Notes: generated by a model not told the origin, from the sequence alone. 41,083 bases of DNA from Nitrospinota bacterium (GCA_035528715.1 DATKYB010000074.1:1-41083); one strand, 5' to 3'; shown: positions 16,914 to 28,191, numbered from the stretch's first letter. Numbers and translations are program-made.

Positions 16914-17498
16914 ATGGGTGTGCCAGCAGTCTTTATGGATAGAGATGGAACCATTAATGATGAGATGGGGTATATCAATCATATCTCTCGCTTTAAGCTT
17001 TTGCCGAGAAGTGCGGCAGCCATTCGGTTGATTAATCAAAATAGCTTTAAGACTGTTATTATAACAAATCAGTCAGGAGTTGGAAGGGGATATTTTCCTG
17101 AAAAGCTTGTAGAGGAAATCCATGATAATCTTAAAAGAGGCCTCTCCCAAGAGGGCGCTCATATTGATGGAATATACTACTGTCCACATCACCCTTTTTT
17201 GGGGATGGGTAAATACAAAAAGGATTGTGAATGCAGAAAGCCAAAGATAGGGATGATTAAAAAGGCAGCGAAAGAGCTGGATATTGACCTTTCTCGTTCC
17301 TATATGGTCGGTGACAGGGGTGCTGATATACAGATGGCAAAGGAATTTGGTGGTAAAGGCGTTCTTGTCCTTACAGGGTACGGAAAGGGTGAGTATGAAT
17401 ATTTGAACCATACATGGCCGAAAAAACCGGATTATATTGCCGAAGATCTTTATGATGCTGTGGAGTGGATATTAAGGGATGCTAAAAAGCAAGATTAA
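16914..17498 (+). CDS. gmhB: D-glycero-D-manno-heptose 1,7-bisphosphate 7-phosphatase
   Basis: A 194-residue HAD phosphatase that removes the 7-phosphate of heptose bisphosphate on the way to ADP-heptose. The catalytic motif DRDGT is at residues 9-13 (nucleophile D9, acid/base D11). TNQSGVGRGYF is motif II. The zinc loop is CPHHP followed by CECRKP, and YMVGDRGADIQMA carries the late acidic residues. All key residues are intact and the length is normal. A good Shine-Dalgarno (GGAGAGGA) precedes the ATG. It sits directly after a heptosyltransferase and overlaps the next glycosyltransferase gene by 20 bases. Confidence 0.95.
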   Translation: MGVPAVFMDRDGTINDEMGYINHISRFKLLPRSAAAIRLINQNSFKTVIITNQSGVGRGYFPEKLVEEIHDNLKRGLSQEGAHIDGIYYCPHHPFLGMGKYKKDCECRKPKIGMIKKAAKELDIDLSRSYMVGDRGADIQMAKEFGGKGVLVLTGYGKGEYEYLNHTWPKKPDYIAEDLYDAVEWILRDAKKQD

Positions 17499-18621
17499 TA
17501 TCGCTTATGTGGTTTTAGATTTCAAGCTAAGCGGGGTTCCTATACACATTCTTGATCTCGTGAAATGCCTTGAGAAAGATAAATACAACCCTCTAATCTG
17601 TTGTATTAGAGAAAGAGGAGAATTGGCAGGTGATGCAGAGGCATTAGGATGTGAGGTTATTGTTTTAAACAGAGCTAAATCTAAACAATTTGACCTCTTA
17701 GCCTTATTAGATATTTGGAGGCTTTTTAGAAAAAGGAAGATTGACATTGTTCACACTCATATGCACCATGCATCCCGATACAGCCATCTTGCAGCTAAAC
17801 TTGCAGGTGTGCCAGTGATTCTTACCTCTGTTCATGATATTATTGGAGAAAAGAGATTTAAAAGAAACCTTACCAACAAGGTGCTGTCTCTCTTTACGGA
17901 TAAAGTAATAACTCCCTCACATGCTGTAAAGGAAGATATCTGTAGGTATGATAGGATTGCTCCTGATAAGATAATGGTACTTCCCTATGGTATTGATGTG
18001 GACCGCTTTGTCATGAATGTAGATAAAAAAGAAATAAGAAAGAAACTAGGATTACCACTTGATGCCATCATTGTGGGGAATGCTGGAAGGTTCGCTACCA
18101 ATAAAAGACATCATATCCTTATAAAGGCGATGAAAAGAGTGATTGATAGATTTCCCTCTGCCCTACTCATGATTGTCGGAACAGGCAAGACAGAAGATAA
18201 GCTGAAACAGGTGATAGAGGAGCTGCATATTGCTGACCATGTTCTTTTTATGGGTCTGCGAAAGGATATCCCGCTCGTTCTCTCAGCAATGGACATATTT
18301 GCATTGCCTTCAGTTGGAGACCCTTTTCCCATAGCATTGCTGGAGGCTGGAGTCAGTGCCTTACCTACTGTGGGAGTAAGGGACGGAGGAATCCCAGAGT
18401 CTATTGAAGACGGCAAAACAGGGTTATTGGTTTCCAAAGATAATCCAGAAGAATTAGCAAATGCCCTGATCTATTGAATAGAAAATAGAGATAAAGCTCT
18501 TGAAATAGGACAGGGGAGGAGAAGGTATATCCAATCACGATATACCCTGAGGCACCAAAATGAAAATTTCCAAGGGCTTTATGAGTCAATTTTAAAGAGC
18601 AAAGGTTTTCTGTTTAATTAA
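17479..18621 (+). pseudogene. GT4 glycosyltransferase interrupted by in-frame UGA
   Basis: A GT4 enzyme of 332 residues up to a TGA at 18475-18477. The same frame continues for another 47 codons to TAA (18619-18621), and the continuation (IENRDKALEIGQGRRRYIQS, then RYTLRH) is exactly the C-terminal helix region expected in GT4 proteins. Read through, the protein is about 380 residues, the normal family length. The rest looks intact: SGVPIHILDL, HTHMHHASRY, LPYGIDVDRF, GNAGRFATNKRH, and PSVGDPFPIALLEAGVSALP at the donor site. The TGA probably replaces a leucine codon such as TTA or TTG. Possible readings are recent mutation, sequencing or assembly error, or a shortened but active enzyme. Recoding is unlikely because other genes here (for example pyrG) end in TGA. 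Confidence 0.78.
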
Positions 18622-18667
18622 TGATGTTTAGAGAAATATTATTTTTTATTGAGAAGGGGCTTAATTC

Positions 18668-19606
18668 ATGAGATGTTTGGTAACAGGCGTTGCTGGATTT
18701 ATTGGTTCTCATTTGTCTGAAGCTTTGATAAAAGGGGGACATACTGTCACAGGAATAGACTGCTTTACAAACTATTATCCTCGAACTTTGAAAGAAAAAA
18801 ATATAAAGATGCTGAGAAAAGATAAGAATTTTACTTTTATCGAAGGAAACTTGCTCGACTTCAATCTCAAGGAGATTGTTTCTCAGACAGATTATATATT
18901 TCATCAGGCAGCTCAGGCAGGAGTGAGAGCAAGCTGGGGAGATGATTTCAAAATCTATACAGAAAATAATATAAATGCTACACAGCGTTTATTAGAAGCA
19001 TCTATTGGAACAAAACTTAAAAGGTTTATCTTTGCCTCTTCTTCTTCTGTTTACGGAGATATCAAAAATTTTCCGATGAGGGAAGGAGATACCCTCTATC
19101 CTTTATCTCCTTATGGCGTGAGTAAAATGGCCAGTGAATCCCTTTGTTATCTATACTGGAAAAGCTTTTCTCTCCCCGTTATTTCTCTTCGCTATTTTAC
19201 GGTTTATGGCCCAAGGCAAAGGCCAGATATGGCGTTTCATCGATTTGTCAAATCGATATTGAAGGATAAAGAAATTTCGATATATGGCGATGGAAACCAG
19301 ACCAGAGACTTTACCTATGTATCTGACATAATAAAGGCAAATATATTAGCTATGGAAAGGGGGGATGAGGGTAATACATACAATATTGGAGGCGGTTCTA
19401 AGGTCTCAATTAATGAGGTATTGAAGATTTTGGAAAAGATTTCGGGGAAAAATATCAAGGTTAAATATAATGAGCCTGAAAAAGGTGATATGAGGCATAC
19501 CTGGGCCGATATTAATAAGGCTAAGAATGATCTCGGTTATTTCCCAACCGTAGGTCTTGAGGATGGATTAGAAAAAGAATTTAAATGGTTAAAAGGAGAG
19601 ATTTAA
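18668..19606 (+). CDS. NAD-dependent NDP-sugar epimerase (extended SDR)
   Basis: A 312-residue extended short-chain dehydrogenase. The NAD site is TGVAGFIGSHL near residue 6. The catalytic Ser region is FASSSSVYG, the YxxxK motif is in SPYGVSKMASE, and RYFTVYGPRQRPDMA, YGDGNQTRDFTYVSD and YNIGGG follow. IDCFTNYYPRTLKEKNI is typical of UDP-glucuronate 4-epimerase-like and WbpP-like members, so a UDP-uronate or UDP-hexose epimerase supplying a nearby glycosyltransferase is likely. A strong purine-rich Shine-Dalgarno (GAGAAGGGG) precedes the ATG. One base separates it from the Trm112-like gene. Confidence 0.87.
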   Translation: MRCLVTGVAGFIGSHLSEALIKGGHTVTGIDCFTNYYPRTLKEKNIKMLRKDKNFTFIEGNLLDFNLKEIVSQTDYIFHQAAQAGVRASWGDDFKIYTENNINATQRLLEASIGTKLKRFIFASSSSVYGDIKNFPMREGDTLYPLSPYGVSKMASESLCYLYWKSFSLPVISLRYFTVYGPRQRPDMAFHRFVKSILKDKEISIYGDGNQTRDFTYVSDIIKANILAMERGDEGNTYNIGGGSKVSINEVLKILEKISGKNIKVKYNEPEKGDMRHTWADINKAKNDLGYFPTVGLEDGLEKEFKWLKGEI

Positions 19607-19607
19607 T

Positions 19608-19814
19608 ATGGCTATTGATAAAGAATTATTAGACATATTGGCATGCCCTAAATGTAAAGGTGATATCTATATCAATAAAAAAGAGGATGGTCTCATATGC
19701 GATGCTTGTCAGTTATTGTATGAGATCAAAGATGAGATACCTATCATGTTAATAGATGAAGCGCTTCCACTCGATAAGGTTGAAGAAGAAAGAAAATCCA
19801 GGAAAGAGGGCTAG
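19608..19814 (+). CDS. Trm112/UPF0434 (YcaR-like) small zinc-ribbon protein
   Basis: A 68-residue protein with the Trm112-like pattern: LLDILACPKCKGDI, a second cysteine pair position in ICDACQLLYEI, and DEIPIMLIDEA. In E. coli ycaR lies in the msbA-lpxK-kdsB neighbourhood, and here the gene is near msbA and kdsB, so the association is partly conserved. Its role in bacteria is poorly defined; the eukaryotic and archaeal relatives activate methyltransferases. AAGGAGAG is well placed upstream of the ATG. It begins one base after the epimerase gene and is surely cotranscribed. Confidence 0.88.
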   Translation: MAIDKELLDILACPKCKGDIYINKKEDGLICDACQLLYEIKDEIPIMLIDEALPLDKVEEERKSRKEG

Positions 19815-19919
19815 AATAGTTTTTCTAGTTTTTTAAAAAAGTATTAAAAAATCTTTTTTGTATTATGCAATATTCGTAAGAAAGTTCTTATTTATCAAAT
19901 GAGGACTTGAATCTTTTAA

Positions 19920-21011
19920 ATGAAAAAGATTTTGTTTTATCTACATAGGATTCAGGATGTATCTGTTCTCTCGCCCCTTATCTATTCCTTTAGCCCTGAA
20001 GAGATTATCGTGCAGGCAGACCTGAAAAAGGGTTTTAAAGGAAAAAGGAAATATGGCGAGAGGCTTCTAAAACATTATCATATTGATTATATAGAAGAAC
20101 TTAGTTTCAAAAAAGAGAAGGATAAAGTAGGGATTATCATTACTGCCTCTGAGAGTTCTATGAGGACCCACAAAAATGCCGCACTTCTTGTAAAAAAGGC
20201 CAGAAAATGGAAGATACCTACACACTCACTCTTCAACATGGGATAACCCACGAGATAAATGAAAATAAGCCTCTAAAGTTCTATTCAGACCTTATTGCTC
20301 TTTGGGGGCCCTATCAGAGGGATTTTTTTTGCAACAAAAGAATATAGCCTCTTAGAGAAAAGACTCTTCTGGAGGCGGACAAACAGCTCTACAGATAAAA
20401 AAAGATTTATCATTGCCGGAGCTCCAAAGTTTGATTCACTTTTTCAACCCAAAGAAGTTGACAAGGCCTCCTTAGGTATGCCTGAGGACAAAAGGGTTGT
20501 GAGCGTTTTTACGAATACCCATTGGTACAGATATTCTGATGAAGAAAACCAGAGATTTTTTGATAAAGTGGAGTCTTTAGTCAAGAAATTCAATGACCTC
20601 TTTTGGGTATTTAAGCTCCATCCCGATGAGAAACCGGATGCCTACCATTTTAGGTTTTACAATCATAATCATTGTAAAGTGATTTATCCAAGGGAGGAAG
20701 AGTTTGACCTTGATACTCAGGATATCTTAAGGGTATCTGATGTGGTTATTATGATGTTGAGTACGGTTGCTCTGGAGGCCGCAATACTTAAAAAGCCTGT
20801 TATTTCCATAAACTTTACGAACCAACCTAGCTATAGAGACCTCTTGGAATACCGGAACAATATAGACGAGGTATTGATTGAAGCCCTTAAGAATCCCCAA
20901 AAGTTTATTGAACAGCAAAGGGCATTTGTAGAGGGGTATCATTCGGGGAAGGGGAATGCTGTAAGTTATTTAAAAGAAATGATTTTAGACATTTTGAAAG
21001 GTGGTAAATAG
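19920..21011 (+). pseudogene. GT-B polysaccharide transferase gene with two frameshifts
   Basis: Two frames, 19920-20246 and 20295-21011, plus a connecting stretch in a different frame make one protein of about 363 residues. The first break is near 20226-20236, where a CT repeat (ACTCACTCTTCAAC) appears two bases too long. Restoring it gives THSLQHGITHEINENK. The second break is the T8 run at 20323-20330, one base too long, after which ATKEYSLLEKRL resumes. The reconstructed protein resembles CDP-glycerol-transferase/capsule-type GT-B proteins: LQHGI, FTNTHWYRYSDEE, VFKLHPDE, and SDVVIMMLSTVALEAAILKKP. Both breaks are in slippery sequence, so sequencing or assembly error is as plausible as real decay. 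Confidence 0.78.
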
Positions 21012-21094
21012 GTGAAAAGTTATTATTAATTGACAAGCCCCCAGTTTTAATATAATTTAGAAAAAATTTATAAAAACATTATAGGAAATATAAA

Positions 21095-22816
21095 TTGAAT
21101 ATTTATATTCGCATCCTAAGTTATATGCGGCCTTACTGGAAGGCATTTATTTTTGCCTTTGTTTGTATGGTTGTCGTTTCAGCAACTACAGGGCTCACCG
21201 CTTGGATTGTACAGCCGGTTCTCGATGATATCTTCATTAAAAAAGATGTTTTTATGCTGAAGCTTCTCCCTTTTGCGGTTGTCGTATTATATTTAGGAAG
21301 GGGCATCTTTAGATATCTAGCAAGCTATACGATGAACTCCATCGGCATTGTTGTTGTCATGAAGATAAGAAACGATTTATACAATCATCTCCAAACCCTT
21401 TCTCTCAATTTTTTCCACGGGAAAAGAACAGGGGAGCTTATGTCAAGGATCACAAGCGATGTTAGCCTTATTGAGGGTTCAGCATCCAATCTTTTGAGTG
21501 ACTTTGTCAGAGAGATCTTGAGTATGGCAGGTCTTATTTTTGTTATATTTTATAGGGATTGGGAGCTGGCTATCATTGCTTTGCTGGTTTTTCCTCCCTC
21601 ACTTTATTTTCTTGTAAAGATTGGCGAAAAGCTGAAAAGATTAAGCCGAAAGAGTCAAGAAAAGATGGCAGATATGGCTTCTGTTCTTCAGGAAAACTTT
21701 ACCGGCATTCGTGTGATTAAGGCCTTTAATAAAGAGGAATACGAGAGCAGAAGATTTTCTGAAGAGAATTCGAGATTCTTTAATCTTGCTAAAAAGACTG
21801 TTAAATATGTTGAAATTTCTTCCCCTTTGATGGAATTTGTAGGGGCCTTTGGATTGGCAATGATCGTATGGTATGGGGGGATGAAGGTCATAAATGACCA
21901 GATAAGCCCCGGTTCTTTTTTCTCCTTTATGGCAGCCCTTTTTATGCTTTATGCTCCTGTAAGAAAACTGAGCAGATCAAATAACAAGCTCCAGCAGGCC
22001 ATAGCCGCTGCCTTAAGGGTCTTCTATATCATAGATACAAAACCGGAGATTGTAGACAAGGATGATGCTGTTGCTCTTCCTTCTCTTTCCAAGAGGATCG
22101 AATTTAGAGATGTAGGATTTCGATATGATACAGAACCTGTTTTAAAAGATATAAACCTTAAGATCAATAAAGGAGAGATCATTGCTATTGTTGGAGTAAG
22201 TGGTGTAGGTAAAACTACTCTTGTTGATTTGATCCCTAGATTTTATGATGTTACAGGAGGAAGTATAAAGATAGATGATATTGATATCAGGAATGTAGCC
22301 TTAAAGTCTTTGAGAGATCAAATTGGGATCGTTACACAGGAAATTTTTCTTTTTAATCATACAGTAAGATACAATATAGCTTATGGCAAACAGGATGCTT
22401 CTATGGAAGAAATTATCCAGACTGCCAAGGCTGCCTACGCCCATGACTTTATAATGAAAATGCCTGATCAATACGATACTGTGATTGGAGAAAGAGGGGT
22501 AAAACTATCGGGTGGTCAAAGACAAAGAATTGCTATTGCTAGGGCTTTGACCAAAGACCCCCCCATATTAATTCTTGATGAAGCTACTTCTTCTTTAGAT
22601 ACAGAATCAGAACAGATTGTTCAGAAAGCATTGCAAAATCTTATGAAGAATCGTACAACTTTTGTAATTGCCCATAGACTTTCTACTATCGTTAGAGCCG
22701 ATAGGATTGTTGTTTTAGATGAAGGAACGATCATTGATATTGGAAGTCATGAAGAGCTACTTAAAAGAGGCGGTTTATATCATAAATTACATGAAATGCA
22801 GTTTCAGTATACATAG
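21095..22816 (+). CDS. msbA: Lipid A export ABC transporter (MsbA-type, half-transporter)
   Basis: A 573-residue fused permease-ATPase that flips lipid A-core across the inner membrane as a homodimer. Six hydrophobic helices occupy about residues 15-320. The ATPase has Walker A GVSGVGKTT near residue 366, the Q-loop ivTQEIFLF, signature LSGGQRQR near 470, Walker B ILILDEATSSLD near 490, and the switch histidine in VIAHRLST. The length is normal for MsbA. The start is a TTG (21095) with AGGA eight bases upstream. It is followed 17 bases later by kdsB, the usual LPS-assembly context, which favours MsbA over other exporters of this family. Confidence 0.92.
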   Translation: MNIYIRILSYMRPYWKAFIFAFVCMVVVSATTGLTAWIVQPVLDDIFIKKDVFMLKLLPFAVVVLYLGRGIFRYLASYTMNSIGIVVVMKIRNDLYNHLQTLSLNFFHGKRTGELMSRITSDVSLIEGSASNLLSDFVREILSMAGLIFVIFYRDWELAIIALLVFPPSLYFLVKIGEKLKRLSRKSQEKMADMASVLQENFTGIRVIKAFNKEEYESRRFSEENSRFFNLAKKTVKYVEISSPLMEFVGAFGLAMIVWYGGMKVINDQISPGSFFSFMAALFMLYAPVRKLSRSNNKLQQAIAAALRVFYIIDTKPEIVDKDDAVALPSLSKRIEFRDVGFRYDTEPVLKDINLKINKGEIIAIVGVSGVGKTTLVDLIPRFYDVTGGSIKIDDIDIRNVALKSLRDQIGIVTQEIFLFNHTVRYNIAYGKQDASMEEIIQTAKAAYAHDFIMKMPDQYDTVIGERGVKLSGGQRQRIAIARALTKDPPILILDEATSSLDTESEQIVQKALQNLMKNRTTFVIAHRLSTIVRADRIVVLDEGTIIDIGSHEELLKRGGLYHKLHEMQFQYT

Positions 22817-22833
22817 GATATATCTTAAAATTT

Positions 22834-23592
22834 ATGGATATAACAGTTATAATTCCAGCAAGATATTACTCAACGAGATTTCCAGGTAAGCCTTTAGCAA
22901 AGCTAAAGGGAAAAACATTGATTCAGCATGTATATGAGAGAACTTTGCAATCGAAATTGACAAAAAAAGTTGTTGTAGCTACAGATGATAAGCGTATTTT
23001 AGATGAGGTGAAAAGTTTTGGAGGAGAAGCATATATGACCTCTAAAGACCATTTAACGGGAACTGACAGGATAGCAGAATTGGCCAGAGAAATAGATTCG
23101 TCTATAATCGTTAATGTTCAAGGAGACGAACCATTTATTGAATCTGATTCAATCGATATCACCATTAAGCCATTATTGGAGGAAAACTCTCTGGTGATGA
23201 GCACTATAAAAGTTAAAATAGAGGATATAAAAGAAATTTTTGATTTTAACGTGGTTAAGGTGGTTACTGATAAAGATGATTTTGCACTATATTTTTCTAG
23301 ATGGCCTATTCCTTTCTTGAGGGAAAAATGGTGTAATATATTGAATAGTGAAAAAAATAAGGATGTATTATCTCATCCAACTCATCTTTTTAAACATTTA
23401 GGACTTTATGCTTATAAAAGAGATTTTTTATTACAGTATACAAAATGGCCTCGAACTCCGTTAGAAAAAATAGAAAACTTAGAACAATTACGAGTTTTAG
23501 AAAATGGATATAAGATAAAAGTTGTAGAGGGGAAGTATGATTCTATTGGGATAGATACACCTCAAGATTTGGAAAGATTGGAATGTTCTTAA
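22834..23592 (+). CDS. kdsB: 3-deoxy-manno-octulosonate (CMP-Kdo) cytidylyltransferase
   Basis: A 252-residue nucleotidyltransferase that activates Kdo with CTP to CMP-Kdo for LPS inner-core synthesis. The N-terminal signature IIPARYYSTRFPGKPLA binds CTP. KVVVATDD, GTDRIAEL, VNVQGDEPFIE and HLGLYAYKRDFL are characteristic landmarks, and the C-terminus has IGIDTPQDLE. All are intact and the length is typical. It lies between msbA and pyrG; PyrG makes the CTP that KdsB uses, and kdsA downstream makes Kdo 8-phosphate. Confidence 0.95.
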   Translation: MDITVIIPARYYSTRFPGKPLAKLKGKTLIQHVYERTLQSKLTKKVVVATDDKRILDEVKSFGGEAYMTSKDHLTGTDRIAELAREIDSSIIVNVQGDEPFIESDSIDITIKPLLEENSLVMSTIKVKIEDIKEIFDFNVVKVVTDKDDFALYFSRWPIPFLREKWCNILNSEKNKDVLSHPTHLFKHLGLYAYKRDFLLQYTKWPRTPLEKIENLEQLRVLENGYKIKVVEGKYDSIGIDTPQDLERLECS

Positions 23593-23619
23593 TAGAAAAG
23601 AAAAGATAAACTTTTTTAA

Positions 23620-25260
<1,641 letters not shown>

Positions 25261-25272
25261 ATTTAGAAAGTC

Positions 25273-26118
25273 GTGACAAAAAAAATCATGGTTAAAGAGA
25301 TTAATATCTCAGGAGTACGGATTGGAGGTAAAGGAAATCCTATGGTTCTCATTGCAGGACCATGCGTTATCGAAAATGAGGATGAGATCCTTTTTTCTGC
25401 CGAAAGATTAAAGCAGATAGCTGAGAATGTTAACATACCGTTAATATTTAAATCCTCTTATGACAAAGCTAATCGGAGTTCGATTAGCTCTTTCAGAGGA
25501 CCTGGTATTGAAAAAGGTCTAAAGATCTTAAGAAAGGTAAAAGAAGAGTTTAGGATTCCTATCTTATCAGACGTTCATGATAAGGAGGAGATAAAAGAAG
25601 CTGCAGAAGTTCTTGATATTATTCAAATCCCAGCATTTTTATGTCGACAAACAGACCTTGTTCTCTCTGCTGCGTCTTCAAAGAGGGTCATAAATGTAAA
25701 GAAAGCCCAGTTTCTCGCTCCTTGGGATGTTAAAAATATAATAGAAAAGATAGAATCTGTAGGTAACACCAATATCATCTTGACTGAAAGGGGATTTTCA
25801 TTTGGATACAATAACCTCGTTTCTGATATGAGGTCTATTGTAATAATGCGCGACCTTGGTTATCCTGTAGCCTTTGACGTGTCCCATAGCCTTCAGCTCC
25901 CAGGAGGGCTTGGAAAATCATCAGGTGGACAGAGAGAATTTATACCATATTTAACGAGAGCTGCGGTTGCTACGGGTTGTGATGCTATTTTTATGGAGAT
26001 ACACAGAGAACCTGAGAGGGCATTGTGTGATGGGCCCAACATGATAAAGTTAGACGATTTACCCCCTTTGCTGACTCAGATTAAGATGATTGATGAAATT
26101 GTAAAAAGCAGTGACTAA
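25273..26118 (+). CDS. kdsA: 3-deoxy-8-phosphooctulonate (Kdo-8-P) synthase
   Basis: A 281-residue (beta/alpha)8 enzyme that condenses arabinose 5-phosphate with phosphoenolpyruvate to Kdo 8-phosphate. Landmarks are LIAGPCVIE at the N-terminus, FKSSYDKANRSS, PILSDVH, IQIPAFLCRQTDL, TERGFSFGYNNLV, FDVSHSLQ, and FMEIHREPERALCDGPNM. The cysteine of the final motif and the one in IAGPCVIE suggest the metal-dependent class, which I infer only. The start is GTG at 25273 or ATG at 25288; neither has a strong Shine-Dalgarno. It converges with the slipin gene, with only nine bases between the stops and no visible terminator. Confidence 0.95.
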   Translation: MTKKIMVKEINISGVRIGGKGNPMVLIAGPCVIENEDEILFSAERLKQIAENVNIPLIFKSSYDKANRSSISSFRGPGIEKGLKILRKVKEEFRIPILSDVHDKEEIKEAAEVLDIIQIPAFLCRQTDLVLSAASSKRVINVKKAQFLAPWDVKNIIEKIESVGNTNIILTERGFSFGYNNLVSDMRSIVIMRDLGYPVAFDVSHSLQLPGGLGKSSGGQREFIPYLTRAAVATGCDAIFMEIHREPERALCDGPNMIKLDDLPPLLTQIKMIDEIVKSSD

Positions 26119-26127
26119 TTAAAACTA

Positions 26128-26901
26128 TTAAGTCTTCTCATCCTCTTTTTTCTTATATAGATCCTTAAAGGGCTTAAAGATATCTATAGGTATCGGAAAA
26201 AGAGTTACTGAATTATTCTCAGTCGCAATCTCACTCAAAGTCTGTAAGTACCTTAACTGCAAAGCGATAGGGTGTTTTTCTATAACAGCAGCAGCCTGTA
26301 CCATCTTATCAGCTGCCTGGTATTCTCCTTCTGCATTGATAACTTTGGCCCTTCTTTCTCTCTCTGCCTCTGCCTGCTTGGCGATTGCCCTTTGCATCTC
26401 TTGGGGAAGGTCCACATGTTTTATTTCTACATTGGTTACCTTAATTCCCCATGGGTCTGTATGTTTATCAAGGATGGATTGTAATTTGCTATTTATATTT
26501 TCTCTCTCAGATAAGAGTCCATCCAGTTCTACCTGTCCCAGCACACTTCTAAGGGTGGTTTGGGCCAATTGAGAGGTTGCGTAGATATAGTCTTCTACCT
26601 CAATCACTGCTTTTTCAGTGGACATGACCCTGAAATAAACAACAGCATTTACCTTTACTGATACATTATCCTTTGTAATGATATCTTGGGGAGGGACATC
26701 CATGACTATCAATCTGAGACTGACTTTTACCATTCTATCAATGATGGGCCACACAATGATTAATCCGGGTCCCTTTGGTTTGTAGTATCTTCCCAGTCTA
26801 AATATAACCCCTCTTTCATATTCTCTAAGCACCCTTAGAGAACTCAGTATTAACATGAAAAGGAATAAAAGGATTATTGGGAGACTAAAAAAAAGTTCCA
26901 T
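26128..26901 (-). CDS. Slipin (prokaryotic stomatin, SPFH/band 7 protein)
   Basis: A 257-residue membrane-anchored SPFH protein. One N-terminal hydrophobic helix (about 3-24) is followed by the band 7 domain: [31 protein letters not shown], and [21 protein letters not shown] in segments. Then comes the charged coiled coil [20 protein letters not shown] and a C-terminal [11 protein letters not shown]. It has the size and pattern of the PH1511-like slipins that pair with an NfeD-type membrane protease. The start codon directly follows the nfeD stop, and its AAGGAGGAAGAG Shine-Dalgarno lies inside the nfeD end, so the pair is translationally coupled. Confidence 0.93.
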   Translation of the reverse strand: MELFFSLPIILLFLFMLILSSLRVLREYERGVIFRLGRYYKPKGPGLIIVWPIIDRMVKVSLRLIVMDVPPQDIITKDNVSVKVNAVVYFRVMSTEKAVIEVEDYIYATSQLAQTTLRSVLGQVELDGLLSERENINSKLQSILDKHTDPWGIKVTNVEIKHVDLPQEMQRAIAKQAEAERERRAKVINAEGEYQAADKMVQAAAVIEKHPIALQLRYLQTLSEIATENNSVTLFPIPIDIFKPFKDLYKKKEDEKT

Positions 26902-28191
26902 TTACTCTTCCTCCTTAGATTTTGTGATAAATAATTTTAAACCCTCAACCTTAACAACTTTTATCTTTTCTCCTTTTTTTAGGGGCATATCGCTTATGGC
27001 ATCCCATATCTCCGCATGAATAAAGACCTTGCCTCCTTTCTCTATATCCTCCTGAGCAATTCCAACTTCTCCTACAAGCCCTTCTGTTCCTGTTACTGCC
27101 TTTTTTTGATGTGTTCTGATGACAGCCCCAAAAAGGAAGAAGAAGAATGCTGCAGTAGCCAATGTCGTTGGAATAATGATCTTTAAGGATATTCTCAGAA
27201 AAGGGTAGGGTGAATCAATGAGCATAATGGAACCAATCACCATAGAAACGACTCCTCCCATGGTCAGCGCTCCATAGCTTACAACCTTAATCTCAAGCAG
27301 AAACATAACAATAGCAAGAATAATGAGTAGTAATCCAGCATAATTTATGGGTAACAACTGGAGGGCATAACCGCCTAAAATAAGGGCTATGGCTCCTATA
27401 AGTCCCGGGAAGACTACACCAGGATTTGATAATTCGAAAAACAGACCATAAAACCCAAGAATGATTAATAGAAAAGCTATGTTTGGGTCGGATATTACTG
27501 CGAGTATCTTTTGATGCCATTCCATTTCAAAATATTCAATCTTTACATCTTTCGTATTGATCGTGTAGATCTTTGAATCTATAGTAACCTTTTTCTTGTC
27601 TATTTTTTTTACTAATTCAGAGAGATCATTAGCTATGAGATCGATAACGCCTTTTTTCAATGCCTCGGTTTCAGAGATTGAAACACTTTTTCTAACAGCC
27701 TCCTCAGCCCATTTAGAATTTCGTCCCCTCTTTTCAGCGATTGACTTGATGTAAGCTACGGCATCATTATGAATCTTCTTTTTCATCTCTTCATCAATCT
27801 TGCCTGCACCAAGGGCAACAGGGGTAGCCGCACCCATATTTGTTCCGGGAGCCATTGCAGCGATATGAGCAGCAAGGGTAATATATGTACCTGCTGATGC
27901 TGCTCTGGAGCCGCTTGGAGCAACATATACTATAATAGGAATTTTAGAATTGAGGATTTTTTTAATTATGATCCTCATGGATTTATCTAAACCTCCAGGG
28001 GTATCCATTTGGATAATAAGGGCAACGGAATTTCTGCTAGAGGCTTTATCGATCCCATCCGTTATATATTCTGCAGTGATAGGATTGATAACTCCTTCAA
28101 CCTTGAGGACATTAATTTCATTTTGCGCGTATAAAAAAGAGGGTGGAAGAATTATAATAAAAGTTAAAAGAGTAATTATTTTAGATTTCAT
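26902..28191 (-). CDS. NfeD-type membrane-bound ClpP-class serine protease
   Basis: A 429-residue protein of the NfeD1b/PH1510 type, which cleaves stomatin in the characterised archaeal pair. A signal peptide of about 22 residues is followed by a ClpP-like domain: VALIIQMDTPGGL, then the SRAASAGTYI segment with Ser99 as probable nucleophile and Lys139 as candidate base, giving a Ser-Lys dyad. About five membrane helices follow (about 230-350), ending in a C-terminal OB-fold NfeD domain (about 365-429, GLVGEVGIA, KGEKIKVV). The catalytic segment is intact. The upstream member of a two-gene operon with slipin. A promoter with TTGTAA-17-TATATT lies just upstream. Confidence 0.92.
   Translation of the reverse strand: MKSKIITLLTFIIILPPSFLYAQNEINVLKVEGVINPITAEYITDGIDKASSRNSVALIIQMDTPGGLDKSMRIIIKKILNSKIPIIVYVAPSGSRAASAGTYITLAAHIAAMAPGTNMGAATPVALGAGKIDEEMKKKIHNDAVAYIKSIAEKRGRNSKWAEEAVRKSVSISETEALKKGVIDLIANDLSELVKKIDKKKVTIDSKIYTINTKDVKIEYFEMEWHQKILAVISDPNIAFLLIILGFYGLFFELSNPGVVFPGLIGAIALILGGYALQLLPINYAGLLLIILAIVMFLLEIKVVSYGALTMGGVVSMVIGSIMLIDSPYPFLRISLKIIIPTTLATAAFFFFLFGAVIRTHQKKAVTGTEGLVGEVGIAQEDIEKGGKVFIHAEIWDAISDMPLKKGEKIKVVKVEGLKLFITKSKEEE

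Noticed and set aside
18475-18477. UGA recoding (alternative genetic code or selenocysteine)
   Set aside because: TGA ends other intact genes here, such as pyrG, so a code change is excluded; no selenocysteine context is expected in a GT4 C-terminal helix.
20323-20330. Programmed ribosomal frameshifting on the T8 run
   Set aside because: A second, independent frame change 100 bases upstream would also be needed; simple indels or errors explain the pattern better.
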